DNA from: Topomyia yanbarensis
Taxonomy: Eukaryota; Arthropoda; Insecta; Diptera; Culicidae
DNA: 64,000 nucleotides
Assembly (NCBI RefSeq): GCF_030247195.1
Contig: NC_080672.1
Coordinates: 32,557,906 to 32,621,905 of the forward strand
Direction: 5' to 3'
The notes beneath the pieces are model-generated. The model was not told where the DNA came from and did not search any database. It saw nothing but the letters and a program-made list of their open reading frames with translations. Below are positions 1-11,300 of this stretch, one piece after another. The position numbers and the translations under genes are program-made. Position 1 is the stretch's first letter; each line of letters starts with the position of its first letter.

Positions 1-1365
1 GAAGCCGCAAAAATAATTTACGGTGTGGCAGGATTAAAAGTATTAATTTTGTTTTAATGGCTTCTTCTGAGCGAGTGGGGAATAATGTTGTCATTTGGAT
101 TACGAAGGAAAACTAATTAGTTCCTGACAAACGGTTTAAGTTGTGAGATATTTTATCTACTTCAAAATCTGACAGAAATATTGTAACGTAACAACACAGT
201 ATGTGAATCGGTTCAAGTAGCATCTCTACAGCACATCTCACGAGTAGGGGAAAAATGTCAAACAGCTTGTTTTATTAACTTCAAATGTATGCATCTCTCG
301 TTCCATTGAGCGTTGAAATCAGGACACACTGTTTCCCATCAGGGCCAGACATAAATCCCAGTTTCATAAATAGACGCCACTTTATCCGTTGCATATTTCA
401 TGCGAAACCTCATTCTCGGGCCCCGAGCCGGAAAGCAACAGAACTCACTGTCTAGATGTCGTCCTATTTTCTCCGCACCCGTCAACACGGGACGAAGCAA
501 CTCGCAGCATCTGCGTCGAGTGATCCCGCTCTTCAACGAACAAATATCCAACTACTTTTGACCGGCCCGGGGAGGACGGAAGTTAGCATGCAAATTTTCC
601 GGCCAGGAATTTACATACCTACCACCGTAACCGTCCCTCTGCCGGCCACAAACTAACCCACGATGACAGACCTTCAACTTACCCCCCTACCCTCTTGTAA
701 TGTCCGGGGAAGCCCAAACGAAACGTGAAACCAAACGACAATCCATCTCGGTGGTTTGCTGCTCGAAAATATCATGCATGAATGTTCCAACCGATGTGTG
801 GCTTCATTTTCCGTGCAATTTTGGATTTGTGTCTGTGAAAGAGATTGACATGACGAAATACACCGCCTCATACAGCAGATTCACGGTTCAAGGAAGACAT
901 GACTTTTGCGGTACAATTTTCTCTGCCGTCTGGCAGTTGTGTTTTGGTTGTAGATCGGATGCAAAGCTGTCAGAAGGAGGCGCATTATGGTGCACTGGAT
1001 GGAGGAGAAATGTTTAGTTTACGAGGTGCCTAGCAGATTTGCACGGTCGATCTCCGTAGATAAATATGTTATGAGAAAATTTCATTTTGAGTTAGACTTT
1101 ATAGAAGCTTAATGTTTTAAGCAATAAAATATCAATTTAACGACAATCTCGGCTGATTGCTCTTTGAATACGAATTAGATAACTTTTTGGTTGAAACTGC
1201 TCATATTGTATTGCTCCAATAGATGGTAAAGAATCGAAAAGCTAGAAGTAGAATCTCCATTTCACGTGTAAAATAATTGAAATACAGTCACGTGAGTATA
1301 GTCTAGAATCAACCGTTGAGGGGGGCGTCTGGTGAAAGGGGCAAAAAATCCACTTTTTTATCCGC
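1..1365. other. Non-coding stretch, no gene seen
   Basis: I see no gene here. Bases 300-1010 are less AT-rich than the surroundings and carry short open frames on both strands, but none has a recognisable domain, signal peptide or plausible splice context. No clear repeat boundary is visible. Confidence 0.4.
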
Positions 1366-1892
1366 TTAACCCATTCATGCCCATGTTGTTTGTGGACAAC
1401 AACGTTTTTAAACAGTTATAACTTTTGATTGAGGCAAGATTTGCTCACAAAAACAAGTAAGGCTTATAAATCTGACTATTGCCTTTCATTTTAGTATTAA
1501 CAGTTACAAGGATCAGGTCTAGAACTGAAATTATTGCAATTAGTCTGATTGGATTCCAATGGAGCAGTGCTGCCAGGGACAGTTTACGTTGATGACGGAA
1601 AATGATTTTTTCATGTATCTTCGTTATGTTGTAATATTATTGAAAACTGATAAAACTTATCAATTTAGACTGTTTTTGGCTACTTTTTACAGCTAAGTGA
1701 ACCATATCTAAATATTCTAGGAGAACTGCAATGACCATTGGAAGGTAAAAATTGAGCAGCTTCTAGCACTGCGAGGGAAGCACCTATCATTATGAAAATA
1801 AGCTTTTCGTGTTTCTAAACACCACCGTTTTCAAGAAAAATAGTTTTGAAACCCTACCTGCACTAGAAAAAAGTTGGGCATGAAAGGGTTAA
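1366..1892. mobile_element. piggyBac-type MITE with TTAA target duplication
   Basis: The element body is 1370-1888 (519 bp) and is flanked on both sides by TTAA (1366-1369 and 1889-1892). The ends are inverted repeats, CCCATTCATGCCCA at the left and TGGGCATGAAAGGG at the right. Ends beginning CCC next to a TTAA duplication are the signature of piggyBac-superfamily transposition. There is no transposase frame inside, so it is non-autonomous. The one mismatch between the ends suggests moderate age. Confidence 0.8.
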
Positions 1893-2084
1893 TTGATGGT
1901 ATTGAGCGCTGTTTCGGTGTCCACGCGGAACTTCTTTTGTTTTAAACAGCCTCGCACGTATTTGCTGTAACACACCCAGATGTCAATCTATCGGCAACAA
2001 TTTTCGAAAAACTTACAACAGTATAAACAATATACTCTAAACTACTTCTACCCAAATTTTCAAGAGAAAATACCGAATGGTTTA

Positions 2085-2435
2085 TGTTCTACAGCATTTT
2101 TTCCGTAGCAATCAGAAAATTACAATTTATACCTCTTTTGAAAGAAAATAATCTTAGTATTTGAATGGAGATATTTTTGTTTCTAGAAAAATACGGTAAA
2201 GATGGGTACTGGGTCATTTTGGACCCAAAATCCCCTATTTTTAAGGATTTTTCTGCTCCGTGATGCAAATTATACATATTTTGTAGTTTTTCTAATGTGA
2301 AAAAATCTCACAAATCGATTTCCCGTATTTTCCTAGAAACAAAAATATCTCCATTCAAACACCAAGATTATTTCCTTCCAAAAAATGCATAAATTGTGAT
2401 TTTCTGGTTGCTACTTCAAAAGTTATAGCATTTAA
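2085..2435. repeat. Inverted repeat (hairpin-forming), about 105 bp arms
   Basis: Bases about 2091-2190 reappear as the reverse complement at about 2325-2430. Both arms carry the run GAGATATTTTTGTTTCTAG. A spacer of about 130 bp, containing GGGTCATTTTGGACCC, separates them. The arms are diverged but clear. This may be a foldback MITE; no target duplication was identified. Confidence 0.6.
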
Positions 2436-3509
2436 TGTATTTTTCCTCCATATTTTCCCATAGTACAAATTTCAAAAAATTTCAAGCGAAGTGGGCGGGG
2501 TTCTAAAATTGTCCAAATTATGTGAAATTTGGCATCTGAGCTTACTTTGACATTTGTCACAATATGAGAGGGGGGCGAATTCAAAAAAAAAATTACAATG
2601 CCCTATTAGACACCCTTTAATGGCGTTTTTCTCAAAACCGCGTTTTTCAAATTAGCGGACATGATAGCTCAAAAACTAATCAACGAATTGACTTTTTTAT
2701 GTGAATGCACAATATGTGTAGCCTGTCAATGAACTACAAAAAAACTGAATAACTTTTTTTCTTTTTCTATTCTTGTGAATAGAAGTGAGCGAATTTTACA
2801 GTAAAATATTAGACTTTTCGGTTTTCATGAAGCCATTTCCGAAACTCTAACTTTTTCTATTTTTTGTGGTTCATCGAGTAACTACAAGTCTAAGCTTTAC
2901 AAATCTTGAACTTCCTGTGTCAGAAAATTTTATCAAGAGGTATCGTGTTCGCCGCGGCGCTCCTTGACGTAGAAAAGGTTGAACGTCTATTCTTGGAACT
3001 CTCGTATGTGTGGTTCTGCGTGACCGAAAATATTTTTTTACACAATGAATTTATAAATAAATCCTAACATTACACAAAGGATCCAATGTTGGAATTCCTG
3101 ACGGGATTTGTAGTACCAAGGCTTTTAGTGCAGTTTTACCTGAAGACAAAGTACAACAAAAAATAAATTTATGTTCTTAAAATCAACCGATACAGAACCT
3201 TTCCTACTCTGACTGTATGCAGGCTGAAACAGCCATATTTTCAAAAAACAGAAATAAACCTCATTAGACAAATACTTTCACTTGAAAGGAAGCAATTGAA
3301 CCAAATATTTTAATAAACTTTTCAAGGTCATAGATGTATACGTTTAACAAGCCATGAATTCGGGCAGCACGACGCAATAAATGAACAACACTTGTTCCAA
3401 CACACTTTTTCGGATGCCGGTATTTACTAACATAATCCAGCCTCTTACTTCAGAACATCGACACACTTGTTCACACAGTAGGACGTGATTTCTCTATGCC
3501 ATCGAAGCG
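2436..3509. other. AT-rich upstream region of peptide gene 1
   Basis: No gene is seen. The last few hundred bases must contain whatever upstream control peptide gene 1 has, but I could not pick out a defined binding site with confidence. Confidence 0.4.
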
Positions 3510-3544
3510 TATAAAATCCCGCTCCAATCCCAAACTCATCATTC
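3510..3544 (+). promoter_or_regulatory. Core promoter of peptide gene 1: TATA box plus initiator
   Basis: TATAAAA lies at 3510-3516 and a TCATTC match to the arthropod initiator (TCAKTY) at 3539-3544, putting the likely start A at 3541, 31 bases downstream of the start of the TATA box. Copy 2 keeps the same TATAAAATCCC context and the same initiator at the same spacing although most of the flanking sequence differs. This gives a 5' leader of about 44 bases. Confidence 0.75.
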
Positions 3545-3584
3545 ATTTGTTCCGTTCCTTAAGTCGAACCCAAACCCAAGAAAA

Positions 3585-3862
3585 ATGAAATTCATTCTTG
3601 TTCTTGCGATGCTACTGGCCGTTGCCTACGCAGTGCCTAGCGAGGAGATCGCCTCCCAGCTGGCTGCCATTGGGGAAGCCATCGAGAACAACCCGGAGCT
3701 GGCCAACGGATGGCTGGGTAAGGCCTGGAACTGGGTGAAGAGCAACAAGGATTCGCTCGGTCAGATCGCTGGAGGAATTTTGAGCTTGTAAGATTAGACC
3801 TAGGGGTTCTTCAGAAGGGCAGATGAATTTGATGTGGTTTTTTTTTCTTTTGCAGGGGATAA
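3585..3862 (+). CDS. Small secreted amphipathic peptide, copy 1 (candidate amidated host-defence or signalling peptide)
   Basis: I do not recognise this family by name. The frame opens with a hydrophobic signal peptide, residues 1-16, with likely cleavage after Ala-Tyr-Ala. Residues 17-42 are acidic (five Glu, no basic residue). Residues 43-68 carry three Trp (43, 48, 50), three Lys (46, 52, 55) and one Asp, with hydrophobic residues spaced as in an amphipathic helix; net charge is about +2. An intron at 3788-3855 (GTAAGA...TTTTGCAG, 68 bp) splits the last codons. Unspliced, the donor supplies TAA at 3789-3791 and the peptide ends in Leu68. Spliced, it gains one Gly and stops at 3860-3862. 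A C-terminal Gly is the normal substrate for amidation, as in cecropins. The acidic segment followed by a cationic helix resembles a pro-region plus effector layout, but the function is inference. A TATA box and a poly(A) signal frame the gene. Confidence 0.85.
3788..3855 (+). other. Phase-2 intron whose donor overlaps a stop codon
   Basis: The donor is TT|GTAAGA and the acceptor is a T-rich tract ending TTTTGCAG|GGGATAA. The same donor and acceptor cores are kept in copies 2 and 3 while the interior differs in sequence and, in copy 2, in length. This is what a functional intron looks like. Retention or removal changes the protein only by one terminal Gly. Confidence 0.8.
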
Positions 3863-3965
3863 GTCGTTCATCGGACGAATTTTAACGAACGGATAATTAT
3901 TTGACCGTGAGCTACACTGACTGTGGTGTGAAGATTTCCATGTTTGTTTAGTGTTGGCGTGGTGA

Positions 3966-3971
3966 AATAAA
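3966..3971 (+). terminator. Poly(A) signal of peptide gene 1
   Basis: AATAAA stands about 105 bases after the spliced stop codon and is followed by an A-rich then GT-containing stretch, as expected around a cleavage site. Confidence 0.65.
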
Positions 3972-6908
3972 ATTGTTTAACAAAAATAAGTGAGATTATC
4001 ATTTATTAAAAAATGACACTGATTTTAGGGGCATATGGTTTAAAGTCAGAGAAACAAATCTACAATTTCACTATATACCTTCTAATTAATATAATTGGGT
4101 GCTGTCTGCTACCGAAAGGCATAGTGTCTACATAATTATGTTGGATTTAACGTTTCCATCTAATCCCAGATCATTGTATGGCACCACGACTTAATCACCA
4201 CTCGGACGTGAAGTATACAAAGGAAACAACACATGGTTACATTAAACCACTATTGTTCCGTTTGAAAAGAAGTTCCGATTCTGAGAAAACCATAGCGAGA
4301 TCGAAAAATGGTTCATCTTGAAAGCCAATGCGAGCGAACTTTTCTATATCTCTTCCATAGGCTGCCATATACTGACTAAATGAATTCGAAACATAAGCAA
4401 CACTTTTAGTCTATATTGGGCCCTTGAATGCAAAATTTCGCGAACCAAATTTCTCCCTTGGGAGAGATATAACACAATGTGTTCACATTGGTCTACTACT
4501 CAAACTATGTTTAGAATTTGCTATGGCCCCGTCAGAATCAAAACTTCTGTTCTATTGGGCTTAAAGTGAACATAAGTGTTCCTTCTTCTTTACTTAACGC
4601 CATATGGTGGTCAAGTCGGTTGCCACTTACTGAAGAGATGTAATCGAAACTATTATTTATTGAAAATCAATAAAAGGATTTTTCAAAATCATCCAACACA
4701 TGTTGTTTTCTGTACGACGTTCAATATTGGACCGGTGTCGGATGATTTTGAAGCACTTTTTTGAACTTCTCAGTGTACATTGATCACAGTATTATAAGAT
4801 TAGATAAAAGTTATGTTACGAATATGACTCCATAGAAGACGTGGTTTTCTATCAGTTTGCAAGCTATATCCACATATATCTTGTTTCATTGAAAAGCATC
4901 GTTATCATTCATGAGAAACAGGTTCACAAGATACCCCCTATGCTTGAAATTTTTTTAAAACTGTAACATTCCCTTCGATGAGCGGAAGTGAAAGATGCAA
5001 TTTCGACTAGTAATAGATCTCTAGGAAGAATCTTTGGACTTTCTAAATGAGCTGATTATAACTCTTTTTATTTTGCGAACGATTATCAACACATTAGCAC
5101 TAATGTACATTCTGACGAACATGACTTACGGGATGAACGAGTTTTCGGTTCGTATTTCAAATATATGTAGCGCATTTCTTTTTTTTTTAGAAAGCGCTGG
5201 ACGCGGTAATATCGAACAGTAACTTATGTCGCAGGACACTTTTTGTTATTTATAATTTCAGTTCTAAAAGTTTCTTTTAAAATTTTGTTGAAGCTTTCTT
5301 GATGGAAGATATATTAAGAAAACACAATAAAAAACTAGAATTTTCGACACACTCAAGTACATTTAACCCTTTAAACGAAAATATCAAACCGTTCAAGATG
5401 CACCAATTGGACCGATTATGTGGTAATGTGACAAATATTCTGCGGACCTATGTTAATAGTTTACAAGATATTGACGGCTTTGACCGAGGTAGCTTACTTA
5501 TTTTCATTTGAAAATTTTTAAATTTTTTATATTTTATTTTATCAGCTTAAATAGTACAAAAGTTTAGCAGTCCCATCGAGCACAACTTTACACTAATAAT
5601 TCAATAAGCATGTCGAAATTAGGTGGAATCAGCGACTCAAATATGCCGAATACGAGCAAATCATTCTTCTGTTGTATATTAAAAATAATTTGAATATGGT
5701 ATATTGATATAAATTGATAAAATTAAAACCTCAATTTACGGACAAACGAGAATCGCTAAAGGTACATATGGGCTGCGGCATTATGCACTTGACGTGATTT
5801 CTATTCCTTTCATCATACACGAATGGTTTTGAAATAGGTTGTACCGCTCATATTTATATATTCAAGTGATTTTAATATTTAGTTTTGAAGGCAATCAAAG
5901 AAGGCATTTTTTCGATTATGTGAAAATTTTAAATAATTTAGCATGCTCATGTGAAAAATTGAAATAGATGAGCATGGCATTTAAATAATTGAGCATGCAG
6001 TGATTTTGACAAACAAGCACTCGTTGGAAAGCTTATACATCTAGTAATGTTTTGGCAATAATGATGTTATGCCTGGCTAAATATTTTTCAATATAACAAT
6101 GTACGCACGTTGAAAATCAGCGGTCCAACTTTTATTTGAAGAGTATGAATACTTCAGATCACTAAAAATTATTAACACAAATAATACATGCAATCCATTG
6201 ACGTCATTCAGTTAAGAAAATGAGATAGTGGAAAATGTGAAAAATCATGAAACGATGAAAGTAAATATTGAAATTGAAATAGCCTTTCTATATGAGAAAG
6301 GCAAAACATATTTTTTCAACAGCAGCTTGGTAGGGGAATGTGGTCGGTTGTCGGCACCCTTTAGCCTTTGGCTCATAACATTTCTCCAATTGCATAATAT
6401 AGCGACATAAGAATACCAATGGAAAGCTAGAGGCCTTAGATAATAACTAGCGAAGGAATTTATTTTATTACGTCAATATGAAAAATGTTACTGACTATGT
6501 AGTGAATGGTAATTTTATACTATTTAGAAAAATGTTGTCGGATGTCGGCACCCTAATAAAATTTAATAAAAATAGCACAATATGAATAAAAATCATAAAC
6601 AATATAAAATAAAATTTACTTTATTTAACTTTAATTTTAACATCATTCCTCGTCAGAAGCACTATGTGTGTATGTGAAAGCTGGTACGCATACTACGCAC
6701 CACTAATGCACTGGCGGACTGCATTCAAATTTACAGGGTAACCAACTTACACCAAACAGAGTTGAATTAGATTATTTTTTAAAGTCAATATGATACCCAA
6801 GTAACTAATAGGCATGGAAAGTGTTTTTTAAGAACCGTTTTTAGCAAAATAGACCGCTCCATTATTGCCGTGCCATGAAAATATTTTTTACAGCTTTTCT
6901 TCCTTCAA
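3972..6908. other. Long AT-rich intergenic stretch
   Basis: No gene can be supported. A copy of the mosquito-type repeat end CCTTTCTATATGAGAAAGG occurs at about 6282-6301 (see the element near 10 kb). A short direct repeat containing TGTCGGCACCCT occurs at about 6350 and 6543. Confidence 0.4.
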
Positions 6909-7492
6909 AATGCTGATTAATTTTTTTTTATTCATTTCGTTTATTTGATAGGCACAAATGCGTTAGCTTGGTGGTGCCAATTTTTTTTTGTTTTTACATT
7001 TTGGATATCTTTTAACTAGGAGGTTAAAATGTTGAAATATTTTTTTACAAAAGATATAAATTTTACAGCTATCTTAAGACTAACAATAAGATTCTATATA
7101 CAAGAAAGGGGGCAAAAGATTTTTTTTATGAAAGATTTTAAAACAAGGAATTCAGTTTGATACACAAGAGGGGGAGTAGTTCTTTACGAAATATTTTAAA
7201 GTTATCTTCAAACTAACAATATAGTTTGGTACACAAATGGAGGAACAAATATTTATGAGAAATTTCACAGATGTCTTAAAACTAGGGATACAATTCTATT
7301 TACAAGATGGAGGACAATAGTTTTAACAAAGAGTAAAAATTTCAGCTATCTTAAAACTAGCAATACGGAATACAAATTTAATTTTTATCGGAGACTTATG
7401 CTTGGTCAAGATATTCAGAGGGGGGGCTTATTTCCAAAATCGGTGTAGCAGCAGTTGCATCAACGACAGGGAAGAGAAGGCGTAGATGGTGA

Positions 7493-7997
7493 CCGAGAAA
7501 CAGGCATTGTAATTCTCTCTCACTCACGCGAGAAGTAGCTTATCCGATGTCCAACTTTTCCGAGATAAGATGAGTTGCAAAATTCTCCATCTCCACAAAT
7601 AGCGCGAGAATGATTTTCCGGATAAAATTTATTTAACTTTTTCTTTCTCACCGGAGAAGGTGATAAAATTTTAATTTCGTGGAAATCAATTAAAACTTCA
7701 AAAAATCAATTAATTACAAAGAAAAGCAGTAAGTAAGAAGTAAGATAGACTTGTTTGTTCATGTTTTGGAACAACGACAGCAAAGCAGCGAACGCAAAAA
7801 GGATACCGTGATAAACTCAGTCACTCATTCTCCGGCTGTTTTATTTATCCGGAGAAATAACAAGTTGTATTTATCCGGAGAAGTTGTGTGAGTGTCAATA
7901 ACTTTTCGTGTGAAAATGTGAGTTTGTTTATTGTCGCAATAGCAAACTATCCGGGCTCATTTACTCATATGCGATAAATGCAATGCCTGCCGGGAGA
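7493..7997. mobile_element. Nested hAT-type MITE inside retrotransposon copy 1
   Basis: The body is 7501-7989 (489 bp) with terminal inverted repeats CAGGCATTG/CAATGCCTG and 8-bp flanks CCGAGAAA and CCGGGAGA (two mismatches). The sister retrotransposon lacks this segment and reads ACGGGGAAAGAAG at the equivalent place, near 52230, which acts as a paralogous empty site. There is no transposase. The interior has several CCGGAGAA/TTCTCCGG motifs that may be internal repeats. Confidence 0.7.
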
Positions 7998-8118
7998 GAA
8001 GAGCAAAACTTACAACTTTCGGGCAAACGGAAGATCAGCAAAACAAATTAGCGGCTCAGTCTAGTAGGTTGGATTGGTGGATGGTATTCTTCGGACCCGC
8101 GGTTTCACAAGGAAACTT

Positions 8119-8999
8119 CTAAAAACGACAAATAAAAGAGATATTATTTATCGTTCTTATGAAATTATAAATAAGGGACATATAGGGGATATCGCGATTT
8201 GCCAGCATATCTCGAACTGGGACATTGGGTGGTCTACCTCGGGCCCGAAGGAAATCCTTTAACAGATACCTTGCGTCCAAATACCCGGCGCATACCCAGA
8301 CAACGTGCTCGATGTCGTGAAAGCCCTTTCCACAAGCCCAATACGCCGCAAATGCGCATCCAAGGTGTAGTGGTTGGACATAAGTCGGGACATTATACGA
8401 ATAAAATACCGACCCACATCCATCCCCCTGAACCAAGGCTTCGTTGATACCTTTGGGATAATGAAATGTAGCCATCGTCCAAGTTCACCATTGCTCCACG
8501 AGGTTTGCCAACTGTTGAGTGTCCTCTGACGACAAATACTAAAAAATTCGTTGAAGCAGATTGGTCTTTCGTATATGTCACCATCTATTGCGCCCACCTT
8601 TGCTAATGAGTCAGCCTTTTCATTGCCCAGGATAGAGCAATGAGAGGGGACTCAAACAAAGGGAATCTGATAAGATTTTTCAGATAACGTACACAACGAC
8701 TCCCGTATCTTCCCCAGGAAATATGGGAGTTGCTTTTTGGGCTTCACGGCACGAAGATCATCGATAGATCTGAGACTGTCCGAAATGATGAAATAGTGAT
8801 CTGTGGGCAGAGTGTCGATGTTCCCAAGGGTGTACTGAATTGCAGCTAACTCTGCGACATAAACTGAAGCGGGATCATTGAGTTTGAATGAAGCGGTGAT
8901 GGTATTGTTGAAGATACCGAAGCCAGTGGACCCATCGAGATTTGATCCGTCAGTGTAAAACATTTTGTCACAGTCGACTTCTCGGAATTTATTATAAAA
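8119..8999 (-). pseudogene. Retrotransposon RNase H and C-terminal domain fragment, copy 1
   Basis: Reading minus, 8963-8652 gives an RNase H start with FYTDGSNLDGSTGFGIF, then VYVAELAAIQYTLG and ISDSLRSIDDL. These are the first Asp, the Glu and the second Asp of the RNase H active site. A frameshift follows near 8650. The rest is spread over overlapping frames down to about 8119 and includes HYTLDAHLRRIGL and RGRPPNVPVRDML, the C-terminal motifs of this retrotransposon group. It is dead because of frameshifts, lack of an upstream reverse transcriptase and 5' truncation. Confidence 0.85.
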
Positions 9000-9029
9000 T
9001 ATATTGGAGATCGCTTGAATGCTGGTTAA

Positions 9030-9919
9030 TAACCAAAAGTTTTTAAATAGTTTATTAAAAGAAAGTTTACAATAGTTATGGTGAAAATGCTAATATGCTG
9101 CAAGAAGCATCCGAAATCCAAATAAAATGCTACTTAACTGCATATACTAGTACAAATTCGGTGTTTACTTGGGTAATGTTGGATTTCGAGATGATCTATA
9201 GAGCTCAAAAATTGATATTCGCCATCATTCTAACAACAAAGATGGAGGAGACTTCAAAATTGTGACTTTTCCTTGCCGCGTCTTCATATGAAACCGTACA
9301 ATGTGGATATTTATCACTTGCAAAGATTGTAATAGTAGAATGTCTACATATCCAAAATTGATATTCGAGGCCTACAAAAGTCCAACATGTCGAAGCTATA
9401 ATAAAAAACCTGTTTCTCTAAACTATGGCACGGAGGCTTTTTATGTTCAACATAATTGTGGAAATGTCCATTACATTCTTAGTACACTTTGCACTTATAC
9501 ACAATGGCATGCCAGCCACGAACTTGATGAGCTACGTGTCGACGGTGAAACCCTTGAAACAAAAAAATATCATACTCCATTAGCCTAATCAGCATTAGAT
9601 CAATGTTATCTGCTTGCTAACTCATTTTGTCATGCGGGGATGGGTATGTGAGGAGGGCGAAAGTCCCATGAACGAACGACTCCCCAGCTTAAATTGGTAT
9701 GCTTTGTGATATAGTGGTGGTTTAAAGATGATGGGGTTGAAAGGGAGGGGTATGAGGTGGTGGTCTGAGGGGTGATTTAAGGAGATTTTTAAAGGAGGGG
9801 AGTGAACAGTAGAGGGGGATTGTAACCCCTCTCCGTAAACCATCAACTACGCCCCTGTTAAAATCCAGAAACCTTAAGCGAGTCGAAAAAAAAATTTGGC
9901 CGGGATTAGGTTGACGTTT
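9030..9919. other. Intergenic, no gene seen
   Basis: A 95-codon open frame at 9301-9588 (+) has no signal peptide, domain or splice context that I can see. No clear repeat is visible. Confidence 0.35.
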
Positions 9920-10420
9920 TTCAGAGTGATTGCATAACCTTTCTATATGAGAAAGGCAAAAATGTGCAAAATCCAAAAAAGTAAATCTTCGTCAATTTTT
10001 TTTCGTGTTTGCAACAAATCTCGACGTTTTATGCACCTTGAATACATTTAGCATCAAAAATAAAAATTCTATTTTTAATTTTTCCTATAGTTTTTATGAG
10101 AAATTTCTGTGTGGCCGCACTCTGAAACCCGTAATTCCGGAACCAGAATTCCGATCGATCCAAAATTCAATAGCAGCCGATGGGAAGGTTGCACCTTTCA
10201 TTTGAGTTTGGGCAAATTGGTCCAGCCATCTCTGAGAAAAATGAGTGACATTATTTGACACATACGCACATACATACACACACACATACACACATACACA
10301 CACATACACACACATACATACACACAATGGGATGGGATATGACACTCGGCCCTCCGGGCCGGGATCAGGTTGACGTTTTTCAGAGTGATTGCATAACCTT
10401 TCTATATGAGAAAGGCAAAA
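9920..10420. repeat. Interspersed MITE family, two adjoining pieces with CA-rich microsatellite
   Basis: The end GAGTGATTGCATAACCTTTC followed by TATATGAGAAAGGCAAAA occurs at about 9931-9963 and again at 10383-10420. Between them is a body with GAGAAATTTCTGTGTGGCCG (about 10097), a CA/CATA microsatellite (about 10256-10325) and CTCGGCCCTCCGGGCC (about 10345). The same order of motifs occurs at 36.7-37.3 kb, so this is a dispersed family. CCTTTCTATATGAGAAAGG is nearly palindromic. Confidence 0.7.
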
Positions 10421-10486
10421 ACCCGTGATAATAGATATGACGGATTTTTTACTATAGATTAATCTGCAAACCTTCAATCTGGGTGC

Positions 10487-11300
10487 TTTTAGAATAGAGA
10501 AGTCGCCATCTTGGATATCAAAATGGCATCAGACCTCGAATTTTAGCAGCGACTCATAAAAATCGTGTCGAATATATCCATTAGACCGGCAACTTTTTTG
10601 AACTTTTTCCGGAACACTCCTAAATCAACTGGTAATTAGCTCTACAAACCATCTGCCAAATGTGAGATTTTTCCTATAGCTCTAGTTCACTCACAAGAGT
10701 TTAGAAGTTTCAATGGTGAAATATATGGAAAATCAGAAATTAAAAATCAAATTCCAATAAAAAAAATCCGCAGTAAGTCTGCATACCTCAAAATTGGCGG
10801 TGGCGTAGCTTATTTTATAACGAACAGTTTTGTTGAAGAATGCATATTGATTGGAGGTTCCCCGACAGAGTTATTTAATATTAAAGACAAACGGAATTTT
10901 TTTGAAATTTCCTTTTCTAAGCATGTGCGAGAAAGAGAGGCAACACATAACTTTATATGAGAATGATGAGTCTTCGGCAATGTTGATCCTTACACCTTAA
11001 GCTTTATATTTACAGATTTTGGGATGCACAAGATGATACTGTCATTTTTTACTGAATTTATTGTTTCTATTGCCAATTTTTCATATATTTTCACATACCT
11101 TGAAAACTCTTGTGAGTAAACTGGAGTTATCGGAAAAAGCTCATATTTGACAAATGGTATGTGAAGCCAATTACCATTTGATTTAACAGTGTTCCAAAAA
11201 AAAGTCAAAATTGTTGCCGGTCTAATATCCTTATTGATTGGGATATAGAGAATTTCGCTAAACCGGATGTCGTCATTTTGGTTTTCAAAATGGAGTCAAC
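10487..11300. repeat. Diverged foldback element, about 250 bp arms
   Basis: The left arm (about 10500-10760) contains ATTAGACCGGCAAC, CATCTGCCAAATGTGAG and ACTCACAAGAG. The right arm (about 11050-11290) contains their reverse complements CTCTTGTGAGTAAACT, TTTGACAAATGG and GTTGCCGGTCTAAT in the mirrored order. The spacer is about 290 bp. The GCCATCTTGGAT tip also resembles the tandem repeat at 53.8 kb. No target duplication was assigned. Confidence 0.65.

Larger units (their letters stand above)
6909..9029 (-). mobile_element. 5'-truncated I/LOA-group non-LTR retrotransposon, copy 1
   Basis: The insertion is 6921-9017 on the minus strand, between 12-bp target duplications (6909-6920 and 9018-9029, one mismatch: AATGCTGATTAA and AATGCTGGTTAA). 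The 3' end is an A-rich tail read as T's from 6921. The 3' UTR contains ATTGGCACCACCAAGCTAA and matches the other copy at 51.8 kb. The surviving coding part is the RNase H domain and the downstream His/Cys-rich C-terminal region. It is broken by frameshifts and by a nested element at 7501-7989. Confidence 0.85.
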
